Assembly (NCBI GenBank): GCA_900318885.1
Contig: ONMN01000029.1
Location: 1-64,000, forward strand
Source of the DNA: an uncultured Prevotellaceae bacterium
Lineage (GTDB): Bacteria; Bacteroidota; Bacteroidia; Bacteroidales; Bacteroidaceae
Length of the DNA: 64,000 nt
Direction of reading: 5' to 3'
Position 1 is the stretch's first letter, and every line of letters begins with the position of its first letter. A model generated the notes under the pieces. The model did not search any database and had not been told where the DNA came from. It was given only the letters and a program-made list of their open reading frames with translations. Made by a program: the position numbers and the translations under genes. This document shows, one piece after another, positions 1 through 8,514 of the stretch.

Positions 1-888
1 CCACAGTGTGTCGTGATATGAGAAGAGTCGCGAATCCAAATAGGTAGGGTTCGGCGCTTCCAGATGCTTGTGCTTGTTATAAGGCATACTCGCACCCGTT
101 GACACTGACACAGTGTTGTCACTCACATGGGTCACAGCGTCCCTGGCCCACCATTCGTGGTCGAGCTTGATGCGCTTGAAGCCGTTGGCCATCAGGTAGG
201 CTTCCATCAGGTCGCCGCCGTCGTAGTCGTAGAAGGTGTAGAGCTTGTCCACCACCATGTTCTTAATGTAGGCCGTGTCGCTCACCTGCGTGTCGCTGTT
301 GTAGCGAATCAGCTGCAGGGTATAGTCGCCATCGACGATACGGCTCTTGTCGAGCATCACCGTACGCACGGAGGCCGAACCGTAGCTGTGACTGTTGAAG
401 GTGTAGGTCTTCGCCGTCTCCTCACCCTGACCATGCGGCCATATCTTCACCTCAATCTGGTTCTCGGTGATGGGTGGCATGATGTAGGCGTAGTTATTGG
501 CGGAAAACACCTTCGTGTTGTTCAGCGAGGGGTCTGTGGTGCTCTTGATGCAGGTCACGCGGACGTAGAAAGGCCGGTTGTTCTGAGCCTTGTCCAGACG
601 CAAGACGATGTACTGGTTGTCGCGGGCGTCGTAGATCTGCTTGTAGAAACCCACCGTGTCCTTCGGAGCAGGGTCGCGGAATACCTCCTTGAGGGCATCC
701 ATCTCGGCGCCGTTGTCCTGTATGCCGTAATTGATTTCCTCCCATTGGAACTTACTTATGTCGGCCCATGAATCCAACTTGCTCAGGTTGACGGCTCGCT
801 CCACGATGAAATCGTCTGCCCATACTGCCTCGCTACCTGACAGTAGCAAAAATAATGTCGTTAATGCGGTTACTAGTAATTGTTTCAT
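1..888 (-). CDS. Secreted protein of unknown function, 3' part cut by window edge
   Basis: The minus strand is open from an ATG at 888 to base 1 with no stop, giving the first 296 residues. The start MKQLLVTALTTLFLLLSGSE is a signal peptide with likely cleavage after VWA at about residue 24, so the product leaves the cytoplasm. The rest is polar and rich in Asp, Tyr and Asn, with alternating beta-type stretches such as YIVLRLDKAQ and YTLQLIRYN, which suggests beta-sandwich or adhesin-like domains. No family is recognised. A TACATTTG promoter element lies 17 bases upstream. The following gene (ClC) ends on the same strand behind a hairpin, so this is a separate unit. Confidence 0.7.
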   Translation of the reverse strand, partial: MKQLLVTALTTLFLLLSGSEAVWADDFIVERAVNLSKLDSWADISKFQWEEINYGIQDNGAEMDALKEVFRDPAPKDTVGFYKQIYDARDNQYIVLRLDKAQNNRPFYVRVTCIKSTTDPSLNNTKVFSANNYAYIMPPITENQIEVKIWPHGQGEETAKTYTFNSHSYGSASVRTVMLDKSRIVDGDYTLQLIRYNSDTQVSDTAYIKNMVVDKLYTFYDYDGGDLMEAYLMANGFKRIKLDHEWWARDAVTHVSDNTVSVSTGASMPYNKHKHLEAPNPTYLDSRLFSYHDTLW

Positions 889-905
889 AAGGATTCAAAT
901 TTTTG

Positions 906-913
906 CAAATGTA
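906..913 (-). promoter_or_regulatory. Bacteroidetes -7 promoter element
   Basis: Reads TACATTTG on the minus strand, matching TAnnTTTG, 17 bases before the ATG of the secreted protein at 888. Confidence 0.55.
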
Positions 914-1017
914 GGAAGAATTTTTATTTAATTGATTTTGTGGTGGGTTAATCTTTGTTAATTGTAGCAAAAAGTGTTACAAATAATGATAGTGGAGGCC
1001 GCCACTTTTTCTGAAGC

Positions 1018-1049
1018 GAAGCCCTGAGTCAGCAATGACCCAGGGCTTC
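1018..1049. terminator. Hairpin downstream of the ClC gene
   Basis: Two 14-base arms (1018-1031 and 1036-1049, GAAGCCCTG...) pair with one G/A-type mismatch around the loop GCAA. It lies just after the ClC stop. A short A/T run follows on the minus strand, so it can end the operon that started at 7245. Confidence 0.65.
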
Positions 1050-1086
1050 TTTCGTATGCTATAATCCTTGATAGAGTCGTGGATGT

Positions 1087-2895
1087 TTAATCCTGACTGA
1101 AGTCGTGTACCATCTTACGGTACATATCATACATGCGTTTACGTGAGATATAACCCTTCAGATGGTTGCTTTCGTCGATGACGGGGAGCCAGTCTGCTTG
1201 TGTACGCTCGAAAATCTTCATCACCTGTGTCATGGGTGTAGAGTCGCTCAATGTGGCGTCAGGTTCAGACATCAGTTGTGATGCACGGAAATGGTTGTAC
1301 AGTTCGGTGCGGAAGACGACGTGGCGTATTTTGATGATATTGATTTCTCCGAGTAGTGTTCCTGCAGCATCGGTCACGGGCAAGACGCTGTTGTGTGAAC
1401 GGCTGATTTTATGTACCATCTGTCCTAACTCCATATCTGGGTCAACGGCTTGGAAGTCGCGCTCAATGACAGAATCGAGACTCATCAGCGTCAATACGGC
1501 ATGGTCGGTATGGTGGGTTACCAGTTTTCCCTGTTTTGCCAAGCGCAGACCATAGATGCCATTAGGTTCGAAGATGCTGATAGTGAGGTAGCTGGAAACG
1601 GCGACAATCATCAGTGGCATGAAGAGGTTATAGCCGCTGGTAATCTCGGCAATGAGGAAGATGCCTGTCAGTGGTGCGTGCATGACTCCCGACATCACCC
1701 CCGCCATGCCCAAGAGCGAGAAATTCTTTTCTGGCACATAGACACCTATCTGATGGATGTTCCATAGTCGTGAAAAGAGGAATCCCGTGAAGCATCCAAT
1801 GAATAGCGAGGGTGCGAATGTACCGCCACAGCCACCACCACCATTTGTTGCAGAAGTGGCAAAGACTTTGGTGAGCAGTACCAGTCCTATATATATAATA
1901 ATGTATTCTGAATGTCCATAGAATAGTGAACCTTCCAAGATCTGGTTCCAGTCTGCTTCTGTCTTACCGTTCAACAGCAGGTTGATAGAGTGGTAGCCTT
2001 CACCATAAAGTGACGGGAATACGAAGATGAGTGTGCTGAGGATAGCACCACCGATAGCCAAACGGACGTATGGTTTGTCTTTGAAACGTGCAAACATATC
2101 CTCACAGGCATTCATCGTGCGGATGAAATAGAGTGATACCAGTCCACATGTGACGCCTAACAGGATGGATGCCGGTATGCGTTCCACCGTCCAGTCGCTA
2201 TCGAGCTGGAAGGAGAACATGACGGCATTACCGCTGAAGATATAAGTGAAACAAGTGGCCGTCACGCACGATACGAGGATGGGTAATAGTGACGCCATCG
2301 TCAGGTCGATCATCAACACTTCGAGCGTAAAGACCAGTCCTGCAATAGGTGCTTTGAAGATTCCCGCAATAGCACCGGCAGCACCACAGCCCACGAGCGT
2401 CATCAGCGTTTTATTGTCCATGCGGAACAGTTTTCCGAGGTTTGAACCGATGGCTGACCCCGTCAGTACGATCGGTGCCTCGGCTCCCACAGAACCACCG
2501 AAGCCGATGGTGATGGCTGAAGCGATGACCGACGACCATGTGTTGTGTGCCTTTATGCGGGAACGGTTTGACGAGATGGCATAGAGGATGCGTGTAATAC
2601 CGTGCGAGATGTTATCTTTCACGATATAGCGTACGAAGAGCGACGTCAGCCAGATACCCACTACAGGATAAACCAGATAGAGCCAGTTGTATGAATCGGT
2701 GGCAAATTTACCTGTTAGCAGGGCGACGATGATGTTGATGAGTCCGTGCAGGACGTATGCAGCCACAGCAGATAACAGTCCTACGAGGAATGCCAATACG
2801 AGCAAGAACATCTTGTCGCTGACATTCTGTACGCGCCACTCATGCAGTCGTTGTAACCACTTGGGACCTATCACCTGTTCACTTTGTCGCTCCAT
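1087..2895 (-). CDS. ClC-family chloride channel or Cl-/H+ antiporter with CBS pair
   Basis: A 602-residue inner-membrane anion transporter. About ten hydrophobic segments fill residues 30-450. The selectivity-filter signature GSVGAEAP (about 134-141) keeps the glutamate that gates transport in ClC exchangers, and GGTFAPSLFIG near 350 is the second ClC signature. Two CBS domains follow at about 460-520 and 535-595 and probably sense nucleotides. Sequence alone does not separate channel from antiporter. It starts 6 bases after tsaC ends and is last in the minus-strand run from 7245, ahead of a strong hairpin. Confidence 0.9.
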   Translation of the reverse strand: MERQSEQVIGPKWLQRLHEWRVQNVSDKMFLLVLAFLVGLLSAVAAYVLHGLINIIVALLTGKFATDSYNWLYLVYPVVGIWLTSLFVRYIVKDNISHGITRILYAISSNRSRIKAHNTWSSVIASAITIGFGGSVGAEAPIVLTGSAIGSNLGKLFRMDNKTLMTLVGCGAAGAIAGIFKAPIAGLVFTLEVLMIDLTMASLLPILVSCVTATCFTYIFSGNAVMFSFQLDSDWTVERIPASILLGVTCGLVSLYFIRTMNACEDMFARFKDKPYVRLAIGGAILSTLIFVFPSLYGEGYHSINLLLNGKTEADWNQILEGSLFYGHSEYIIIYIGLVLLTKVFATSATNGGGGCGGTFAPSLFIGCFTGFLFSRLWNIHQIGVYVPEKNFSLLGMAGVMSGVMHAPLTGIFLIAEITSGYNLFMPLMIVAVSSYLTISIFEPNGIYGLRLAKQGKLVTHHTDHAVLTLMSLDSVIERDFQAVDPDMELGQMVHKISRSHNSVLPVTDAAGTLLGEINIIKIRHVVFRTELYNHFRASQLMSEPDATLSDSTPMTQVMKIFERTQADWLPVIDESNHLKGYISRKRMYDMYRKMVHDFSQD

Positions 2896-2901
2896 CGTTC
2901 T

Positions 2902-3519
2902 TTATTGTCTGATAATAGTCACTTCGCCGTTTTCACGCAGACGGATGATGCTGCTGGGCGTGTGGGGCTTATGTTCCTGACGACGGCTCCAGCAGACGTA
3001 GTCCACCTGTTCGATGATGCGGGGGTCGATGTCGCAGTAGTTCTGTGCGGCAGGTTCGCCACTGATATTAGCAGAGGTAGAGACCAGTGCTTTCTGGAAA
3101 CGATAGCACAGCTCCTTGGAGAAGGGCTCCTGCGTGATGCGAATGCCGAGACTGCCGTCCTCGGCAATGAGGTTCGGAGCAAGGTTGATGGCACCGTCAA
3201 GGATGATGGTGGTGGGTTTCGTGGGGGAGATATCCTTCGTTCCGACGACAGAATCGTCGGACACACTTTTTAGGCTATCGATAAGCTGCCAGGCGACATC
3301 GGGTATGTTACGGAAGTAGCGCTGCATACGGGCGTCGCTATCCACAAGGCAGATGAGTGCTTTTGAGTCGTCGCGCTGCTTGATGTCATACACGCGCTTC
3401 ACGGCCTCTGCATTTGTCGCATCACAGCCAATGCCCCATACGGTATCGGTAGGGTAGAGGATGACTCCGCCCTTACGTAATACCTCTACGGCTTTCTTGA
3501 TATCTTCTTCTCTCGTCAT
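2902..3519 (-). CDS. tsaC: Threonylcarbamoyl-AMP synthase (Sua5/YrdC/YwlC family)
   Basis: 205 residues. Makes threonylcarbamoyl-adenylate from threonine, bicarbonate and ATP, the first step of the t6A37 tRNA modification. The N-terminal GGVILYPTDTVWGIGCDA and the later KALVSTSANISGEP are the nucleotide- and substrate-binding signatures of the YrdC fold. It is short, without the C-terminal Sua5 domain. Compared with family members as I remember them, about 17 residues (around SVSDDSVVGTKD, residue 85-100) are extra, and that DNA carries a perfect 8-bp hairpin at 3241-3261. It lies between prfC and the ClC gene; a 9-base micro-repeat fills the 5' spacer. Confidence 0.9.
   Translation of the reverse strand: MTREEDIKKAVEVLRKGGVILYPTDTVWGIGCDATNAEAVKRVYDIKQRDDSKALICLVDSDARMQRYFRNIPDVAWQLIDSLKSVSDDSVVGTKDISPTKPTTIILDGAINLAPNLIAEDGSLGIRITQEPFSKELCYRFQKALVSTSANISGEPAAQNYCDIDPRIIEQVDYVCWSRRQEHKPHTPSSIIRLRENGEVTIIRQ
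3241..3261. repeat. Perfect hairpin inside tsaC
   Basis: Arms TCCGACGA (3241-3248) and TCGTCGGA (3254-3261) around CAGAA. It lies in the part of tsaC that looks like an in-frame insertion and resembles the hairpins found in prfC, rlmN and radA. Confidence 0.7.
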
Positions 3520-3522
3520 ATA

Positions 3523-3549
3523 AAATTCGTGAGATTCGTTAAATTCGTG
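3523..3549 (-). repeat. 9-base tandem micro-repeat in the prfC-tsaC spacer
   Basis: Three 9-base units on the plus strand: AAATTCGTG, AGATTCGTT, AAATTCGTG. They fill nearly all of the 32 bases between the prfC stop and the tsaC start. Confidence 0.8.
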
Positions 3550-3551
3550 TT

Positions 3552-5153
3552 CTAAAACTCTGATGTAAAGTGGAACTTAATGTGTTCGAAGTCCTGTTGC
3601 GCCATTGATAGCACGTAGCCCGAATCAGCAAGGAATACATCGCGTCCCTCTTTGTCCTTCGCCATGTACTGGTACTTGCGTTTCTTGAAGTTCTCCAGTT
3701 CTTTCTCGTCGTCGCTCTCAATCCAGCATGCCTTATACAGGTGTACGGGTTCCCAGCGACATTTGGCGTTGTACTCGTTCTCTAGACGGTACTGGATGAC
3801 CTCGAACTGCAGCTGACCTACGGTACCGATGATTTTGCGGTTGTTGAACTGGTTGACAAACAACTGAGCGACACCCTCGTCCATCAACTGGTCGATACCT
3901 TTTTGTAACTGCTTAGACTTCATGGGGTCGTCATTCTCGATGTACTTGAAGAGTTCAGGCGAGAAGGAAGGCAGACCACGGAAATGGAGCTGTTCACCCT
4001 CGGTGATGGTATCACCAATCTTGAACATACCCCCTGTATCGGGCAGGCCTACGATATCACCGGGCCACGCCTCGTCGATGGTACTCTTGCGCTGGGCCAT
4101 AAACTGTGTGGGACTGGAGAATCGCAATGTCTTACCCTGACGCACATGCAGATAGGGCTGGTTGCGCTGGAATTTTCCAGAGCACACTTTACAGAAGGCG
4201 ATGCACGAGCGGTGGTTGGGATCGATATTAGCGGTAATCTTAAAGATGAAACCTGTAAATTTCTGCTCTTCGGGCTGTACCATGCGCTCCTCTGCCTTCG
4301 TGGGCTTGGGACTAGGGGCTATCTCCACGAAACAATTTAAGAGTTCCTGCACACCAAAGTTGTTCAGTGCCGAACCGAAGAACACGGGAGCCACCTCAGC
4401 AGAGCGATACGTCTCGACGTCGAATTCGGGGTAGACACCGTCTACTAGTTCCAGGTCTTCGCGGAGCTTGGCGGCGTCGGTTTCCCCGACGCGTTTATCG
4501 AGGTCGGGGGAACCGACCTCCACACTGACCTTTTCAGTTACGCGCTGCTTGTCGGGCGTAAACAGGTCAAGCTTGTTTTCGTAGATATTGTACACGCCTT
4601 TGAACTTCGCACCCTGATTGATAGGCCACGACAGTGGGCGCACCTTGATTTCTAGTTCCTGTTCCAACTCGTCAAGCAAGTCGAAGGGGTCACGACCCTC
4701 ACGGTCCATCTTATTAATAAAGATGATAACGGGGGTGTTGCGCATACGACACACATTCATCAACTTACGCGTCTGCGTCTCCACGCCCTTGGCACCATCC
4801 ACCACGATAATGGCTGAGTCGACGGCCGTCAATGTGCGGTACGTATCCTCGGCAAAGTCCTGGTGACCTGGGGTATCGAGGATGTTGACCTTGTATTCGA
4901 CAGCGGGAGAACTGCCGTCCACGGGAGGCGTATAGTCGAACTCCATCACGGACGTCGACACGGAGATACCACGCTGCTTCTCGATGTCCATCCAGTCGGA
5001 AGTAGCGGTCTTCTTAATCTTGTTGTTCTTCACTGCACCAGCCACCTGTATCTGACCACCGAACAGCAGAAACTTCTCTGTCAGCGTGGTCTTACCAGCG
5101 TCTGGGTGCGAGATAATCGCAAATGTTCTTCTTCTTTCTATTTCTTGATTCAT
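3552..5153 (-). CDS. prfC: Peptide chain release factor 3 (RF3)
   Basis: 533 residues, the usual RF3 length. This GTPase recycles RF1 and RF2 from the ribosome after termination. G1 is [12 protein letters not shown] near residue 17-28, G3 is DTPGHQDF near 93, and G4 is NKMD near 146, followed by EF-Tu-like domain II and the RF3 C-terminal domain ([13 protein letters not shown]). The start overlaps the rfbD stop by 4 bases (ATGA), so translation is probably coupled. Two perfect GC-rich hairpins lie inside the coding sequence at 4474-4492 and 4500-4520; this stretch does not look longer than in relatives. Confidence 0.95.
   Translation of the reverse strand: MNQEIERRRTFAIISHPDAGKTTLTEKFLLFGGQIQVAGAVKNNKIKKTATSDWMDIEKQRGISVSTSVMEFDYTPPVDGSSPAVEYKVNILDTPGHQDFAEDTYRTLTAVDSAIIVVDGAKGVETQTRKLMNVCRMRNTPVIIFINKMDREGRDPFDLLDELEQELEIKVRPLSWPINQGAKFKGVYNIYENKLDLFTPDKQRVTEKVSVEVGSPDLDKRVGETDAAKLREDLELVDGVYPEFDVETYRSAEVAPVFFGSALNNFGVQELLNCFVEIAPSPKPTKAEERMVQPEEQKFTGFIFKITANIDPNHRSCIAFCKVCSGKFQRNQPYLHVRQGKTLRFSSPTQFMAQRKSTIDEAWPGDIVGLPDTGGMFKIGDTITEGEQLHFRGLPSFSPELFKYIENDDPMKSKQLQKGIDQLMDEGVAQLFVNQFNNRKIIGTVGQLQFEVIQYRLENEYNAKCRWEPVHLYKACWIESDDEKELENFKKRKYQYMAKDKEGRDVFLADSGYVLSMAQQDFEHIKFHFTSEF
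4474..4520. repeat. Twin perfect hairpins inside prfC
   Basis: Hairpin 1: GCGTCGG (4474-4480), loop TTTCC, CCGACGC (4486-4492). Hairpin 2: GAGGTCGG (4500-4507), loop GGGAA, CCGACCTC (4513-4520). Seven bases separate them. Confidence 0.75.
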
Positions 5154-5998
5154 AACTTTTCAATACATTCTTTCAATGACTCCTCCCAATAAGGCACCTC
5201 GATGCCGTAGGTCTGCTTGATTTTCGTCTTGTCGAGTACGGAATAATGCGGACGGGTGGCAGGCGTCGGATATTCGGCTGTATGTAACGGACGGACGTAA
5301 CACGAGGTGATGCCCGCAAGGCGATGGATGGCCTTGGTGAAGTCGTACCACGAGATGACACCCTCGTTGGAGAAATGGTAGATACCCGGCACGATACCTT
5401 TGTTGATGGCTGTCATGATGACGCGGGCCAAATCGCGGGCGTATGTCGGTGTGCCTATCTGGTCGAAGATGACACCCAGTTCCGGTTTCTCCTTGCCCAG
5501 ACGAATCATCGTCTTTACGAAGTTGTTGCCAAAAGTCGAATACATCCATGCCGTACGGATAATCATCGAGCGCTCACACAGTTTCTGAACATTCAATTCA
5601 CCCACCAGTTTCGTCTTGCCATAGACGCTGTTGGGACAGGTGTCCTCATCCTCCGTATAGGGTGTGTGATTGGTACCATCAAACACGTAGTCAGTAGAAA
5701 TCTGAATCATCCACCCTCCACGCTTACCCATAGCATGAGCCAGATAGGCAGGTGCCTCGGCATTCAATCGCTGACAAAGTTCCTCGTTGTCCTCTGCCTT
5801 ATCGACAGCCGTATAAGCGGCACAATTGACGATGCCGTCAATGGCGTTCTCCGCTACAAAGGTCTCAATAGCAGCCTGATTGGTGATATCCAACTCAGCG
5901 ACATCCGTATTAAAATAGGTGTGCTGGGGATTCGCCTTCTCCAGCAGTTGCATCTCGTTACCTAATTGGCCGTTACAGCCAGTAATCAATATATTCAT
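5150..5998 (-). CDS. rfbD: dTDP-4-dehydrorhamnose reductase
   Basis: 282 residues. Reduces dTDP-4-keto-L-rhamnose with NADPH, the last step of dTDP-L-rhamnose synthesis for surface glycans. The N-terminal [16 protein letters not shown] is the Rossmann nucleotide-binding loop. The SDR catalytic set is visible: ISTDYVFDG with the Thr/Ser and Tyr, and VYGKTKL with the YxxxK pair near 127-131. Its stop overlaps the prfC start and its start overlaps the DUF4924 stop by one base (TAATG). rfbA lies about 17 kb away at 22824; rfbB and rfbC are not in the window. Confidence 0.93.
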   Translation of the reverse strand: MNILITGCNGQLGNEMQLLEKANPQHTYFNTDVAELDITNQAAIETFVAENAIDGIVNCAAYTAVDKAEDNEELCQRLNAEAPAYLAHAMGKRGGWMIQISTDYVFDGTNHTPYTEDEDTCPNSVYGKTKLVGELNVQKLCERSMIIRTAWMYSTFGNNFVKTMIRLGKEKPELGVIFDQIGTPTYARDLARVIMTAINKGIVPGIYHFSNEGVISWYDFTKAIHRLAGITSCYVRPLHTAEYPTPATRPHYSVLDKTKIKQTYGIEVPYWEESLKECIEKL

Positions 5999-6543
5999 TA
6001 TTCGAATTTCAAACCTTCTTCTTTATCCTTCTTGTAATAGTCTGAGAGCATCCCCAGAAAGGTGGTAATCTCCTTGATGGCATGCTCCGTATTGGTGCTG
6101 ATTTCCTTCTTCTGCAGGCGTAACATCATGACGCCATAGAGCGAATTGAAGCATGTCTCAATCTCGTTCTCGTCCTTATTGGCACCACGGTTGCGAAGTT
6201 CTACGATATAGGGTAACACACGGTAATATTCTGCATTGTAGAACGGAAACTTCGTCGATGCCAACAGCTGGGTATGCAGTTCGACAAGTGTCTGCATTGT
6301 TACCTTGTTGATTTGCAGGTGTCCATGTTCGCGACAGCCTTCTTGGTTCATCATACGAATAAGATGGCCATACCAGTCGGTAAGTTCTTCTTTCTGTTCG
6401 TCAGTATAGTCGAACCGCGCAATATACTCCTTACGGATGCGCGTCAGCGAACAGTCAAAAGCCCTGATGATATTCTCTACCTGCCACATATACAGCAGAT
6501 ATTCGGCAATATTGGTCTTTCGTAATTCTTGTGAGATAAACAT
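5998..6543 (-). CDS. DUF4924 family protein
   Basis: 181 residues beginning MFISQELRKTNIAEYLLYMW, which I recognise as the Bacteroidetes-specific DUF4924 family. It is predicted mostly helical, soluble, and without signal peptide or membrane segment. Function is unknown. It sits second in the minus-strand run and overlaps rfbD by one base, so it is cotranscribed with rfbD, prfC and tsaC. The 36-base spacer to the upstream exporter is made of 8-base micro-repeats. Confidence 0.75.
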   Translation of the reverse strand: MFISQELRKTNIAEYLLYMWQVENIIRAFDCSLTRIRKEYIARFDYTDEQKEELTDWYGHLIRMMNQEGCREHGHLQINKVTMQTLVELHTQLLASTKFPFYNAEYYRVLPYIVELRNRGANKDENEIETCFNSLYGVMMLRLQKKEISTNTEHAIKEITTFLGMLSDYYKKDKEEGLKFE

Positions 6544-6552
6544 TTTCCTTGG

Positions 6553-6580
6553 TCGTTATGATGTTATAACGTTGTTATGT
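6553..6580 (-). repeat. 8-base tandem micro-repeat before DUF4924
   Basis: On the minus strand the units are ACATAACA, ACGTTATA, ACATCATA and a partial ACGACC. It belongs with the CGTAATAA-type octamers at 38709, 43646 and 54246. Confidence 0.65.
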
Positions 6581-7245
6581 TAAAAGAATCTGAAAAGGTT
6601 GGTCACTGTACCGAACAGTGAAATAACAGAGAATAACGTCACCACTGCTCCGATGACCTGATTGATGATGCGGATGCCGTGGTCGTCGAAGATGGTGCGC
6701 ACTTTATCCACCAGCCATGACAGACCATACCACCACAGCAGTGCTCCTCCAATGATGCTTGCAAAGCCCACCATCATCTCGAACGGATGGTCGGGAATGA
6801 CAAAGGCAAACTGTGCAAACAGTGCCATGAAAAGGAAGATAATCAGTGGGTTGGAGAATGTGACCAAGAAGGCCGTCCAGATGTTGTACCACAGTGACCC
6901 TTTCTGTTGTCCGGACTGGTGCATGTTCTTTGTCGGGTCTATGCGCCACGTATAGATACCGAAGCCCAACAACAGCACACTACCGATAATTTGCAGATAG
7001 AACTTGTTCTGGTCATTGTTGATGAAATCCATGACAAATGCCATACCGAAGCCCGTGATGCCGGCATAGATGATGTCACTGATGGAAGCGCCAATGCCTG
7101 TGGCAAGCCCATACCAGCGTCCTTTGTTCAATGTGCGCTGTACGCAAAGGATGCCTACCGGTCCCATGGGTGCTGATGCAATCATGCCTATTAGCATGCC
7201 CTTGAATACCAAATCTACGATATTTATATGTATCGGAAATGCCAT
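6580..7245 (-). CDS. LysE/RhtB family exporter
   Basis: 221 residues with about six membrane segments. The family exports amino acids or related metabolites across the inner membrane. The N-terminal signature GMLIGMIASAPMGPVGILC is the conserved LysE/RhtB start with its Pro-Gly motif, followed by ATGIGASISDIIYAG. The substrate cannot be read from sequence. It is first in the minus-strand operon to the ClC gene. Its TACCTTTG element ends only 8 bases before the ATG, so the transcript should be almost leaderless. The start fits the family because the conserved signature begins about 15 residues in. Confidence 0.85.
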   Translation of the reverse strand: MAFPIHINIVDLVFKGMLIGMIASAPMGPVGILCVQRTLNKGRWYGLATGIGASISDIIYAGITGFGMAFVMDFINNDQNKFYLQIIGSVLLLGFGIYTWRIDPTKNMHQSGQQKGSLWYNIWTAFLVTFSNPLIIFLFMALFAQFAFVIPDHPFEMMVGFASIIGGALLWWYGLSWLVDKVRTIFDDHGIRIINQVIGAVVTLFSVISLFGTVTNLFRFF

Positions 7246-7253
7246 ATCGACTG

Positions 7254-7261
7254 CAAAGGTA
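7254..7261 (-). promoter_or_regulatory. -7 element of the LysE-to-ClC operon
   Basis: TACCTTTG on the minus strand, 8 bases before ATG at 7245. No clear -33 element at the usual distance. Confidence 0.65.
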
Positions 7262-7280
7262 CGAAATATTTTGCTAAATC

Positions 7281-7311
7281 CTTGCAGTTTCGGAATATTT
7301 TTGTACCTTTG
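7281..7311 (+). promoter_or_regulatory. Promoter of the ROK glucokinase gene
   Basis: CTTG at 7281-7284, 19 bases, then TACCTTTG at 7304-7311. It is divergent from the minus-strand promoter 43 bases away. Confidence 0.75.
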
Positions 7312-7355
7312 TAGGCAGATTCATAAAATAGACGTAACTTAAAAACATAAAAACA

Positions 7356-8336
7356 ATGGAACAACAAGGAATTAAGCCCTATGTCATCGGTTTAGACTTA
7401 GGAGGTACGAACTCAGTATTCGGCATCGTTGATGCTCGTGGTGAAATTAAAGCTACTACCGCTATCAAAACTGGTGGTTACACCAAAGTTGAAGACTATG
7501 TCAAAGCTTCTGTTGAAGCATTGCAGCCTATCATTGAACAGGTAGGCGGTATTGAAAAAATCAAGGCTATGGGTATCGGTGCGCCCAATGGCAATTACTA
7601 CAATGGCACCATCGAATTTGCTCCCAATCTGCCTTGGGCACACGACGGTATTGTCCCCCTGGCAAAACTATTCAGCGACCAACTGGACGGCATTCCCGTG
7701 GCGCTGACCAATGATGCCAATGCTGCTGCATTGGGTGAAATGGTCTATGGCGTTGCCCGTGGCATGAAGAATTTCATCGTCATCACGTTGGGAACGGGTG
7801 TCGGCTCTGGTATTGTGGTGAATGGTCAGCTGCTCTATGGTCACGACGGCTTTGCCGGTGAACTAGGTCACGTAACGATGGTTCGTGGTGCAGAGGGTCG
7901 CAGTTGCGGTTGTGGTCGTACCGGTTGTCTGGAGGCTTACTGCTCGGCAACGGGTGTGGCCCGTACAGCTCGTGAACTGCTGGCAAAGACAGACCGTCCT
8001 TCGCTGCTTCGCGAGATGAATCCGGAGGAAATCACTTCGCTCGACGTGTCTATCGCTGCGAGCAAGGGCGACGAGTTAGCCAAGGAGATTTACGAATTTA
8101 CTGGCAAGATGCTGGGTGAGGCTTGTGCCGACTTTACGGCATTCTCCAGTCCTGAGGCCTACATCTTCTTCGGTGGTATGGTAAAGGCTGGTGACCTGAT
8201 TATGGAGCCTATCAAGCGTAGCTACAATGAACACGTCATGAAGATATTCAAGGACAAGGCTCAGTTCCTGGTCAGTGGTCTCGACGGTGCGTCGGCTGCT
8301 GTATTGGGCGCTTCAGCCATTGGTTGGGAGATTTAA
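7356..8336 (+). CDS. glk: ROK family glucokinase
   Basis: 326 residues. Phosphorylates glucose to glucose-6-phosphate with ATP in the cytoplasm. The phosphate-binding loop is GLDLGGTNSVFGIVD near residue 13. The catalytic aspartate is in TNDANAAALGE near 112. The ROK zinc motif CGCGRTGCLEAYC is near 184 with its partner His in ELGHVTM. There is no N-terminal helix-turn-helix, so this is a kinase and not a ROK repressor. It has its own promoter and a strong terminator, so it is monocistronic. Other hexoses as substrate cannot be excluded. Confidence 0.88.
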   Translation: MEQQGIKPYVIGLDLGGTNSVFGIVDARGEIKATTAIKTGGYTKVEDYVKASVEALQPIIEQVGGIEKIKAMGIGAPNGNYYNGTIEFAPNLPWAHDGIVPLAKLFSDQLDGIPVALTNDANAAALGEMVYGVARGMKNFIVITLGTGVGSGIVVNGQLLYGHDGFAGELGHVTMVRGAEGRSCGCGRTGCLEAYCSATGVARTARELLAKTDRPSLLREMNPEEITSLDVSIAASKGDELAKEIYEFTGKMLGEACADFTAFSSPEAYIFFGGMVKAGDLIMEPIKRSYNEHVMKIFKDKAQFLVSGLDGASAAVLGASAIGWEI

Positions 8337-8355
8337 ACTGATGATATTTGAAAGG

Positions 8356-8378
8356 GGAGGGCATCGCCCTCCTTTTTT
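8356..8378 (+). terminator. Rho-independent terminator of glk
   Basis: GGAGGGC (8356-8362), loop ATC, GCCCTCC (8366-8372), then six T. Confidence 0.92.
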
Positions 8379-8452
8379 CTTTTATTTTGCACATTTCCTT
8401 CACCATTCCATGCAATAACTAAAACGATTGCGCTAGGAAATACCTCATTAAA

Positions 8453-8484
8453 TTTGGTACTTTGTCCGTTTTTTCGTACCTTTG
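8453..8484 (+). promoter_or_regulatory. Promoter of the GH28-GH105 gene
   Basis: TTTG (8453-8456), 20 bases, TACCTTTG (8477-8484). An exact match to the Bacteroidetes consensus, 30 bases before the chosen ATG at 8515. Confidence 0.85.
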
Positions 8485-8514
8485 CAAGCAGAACTACTAG
8501 AACAAATAAAAAAC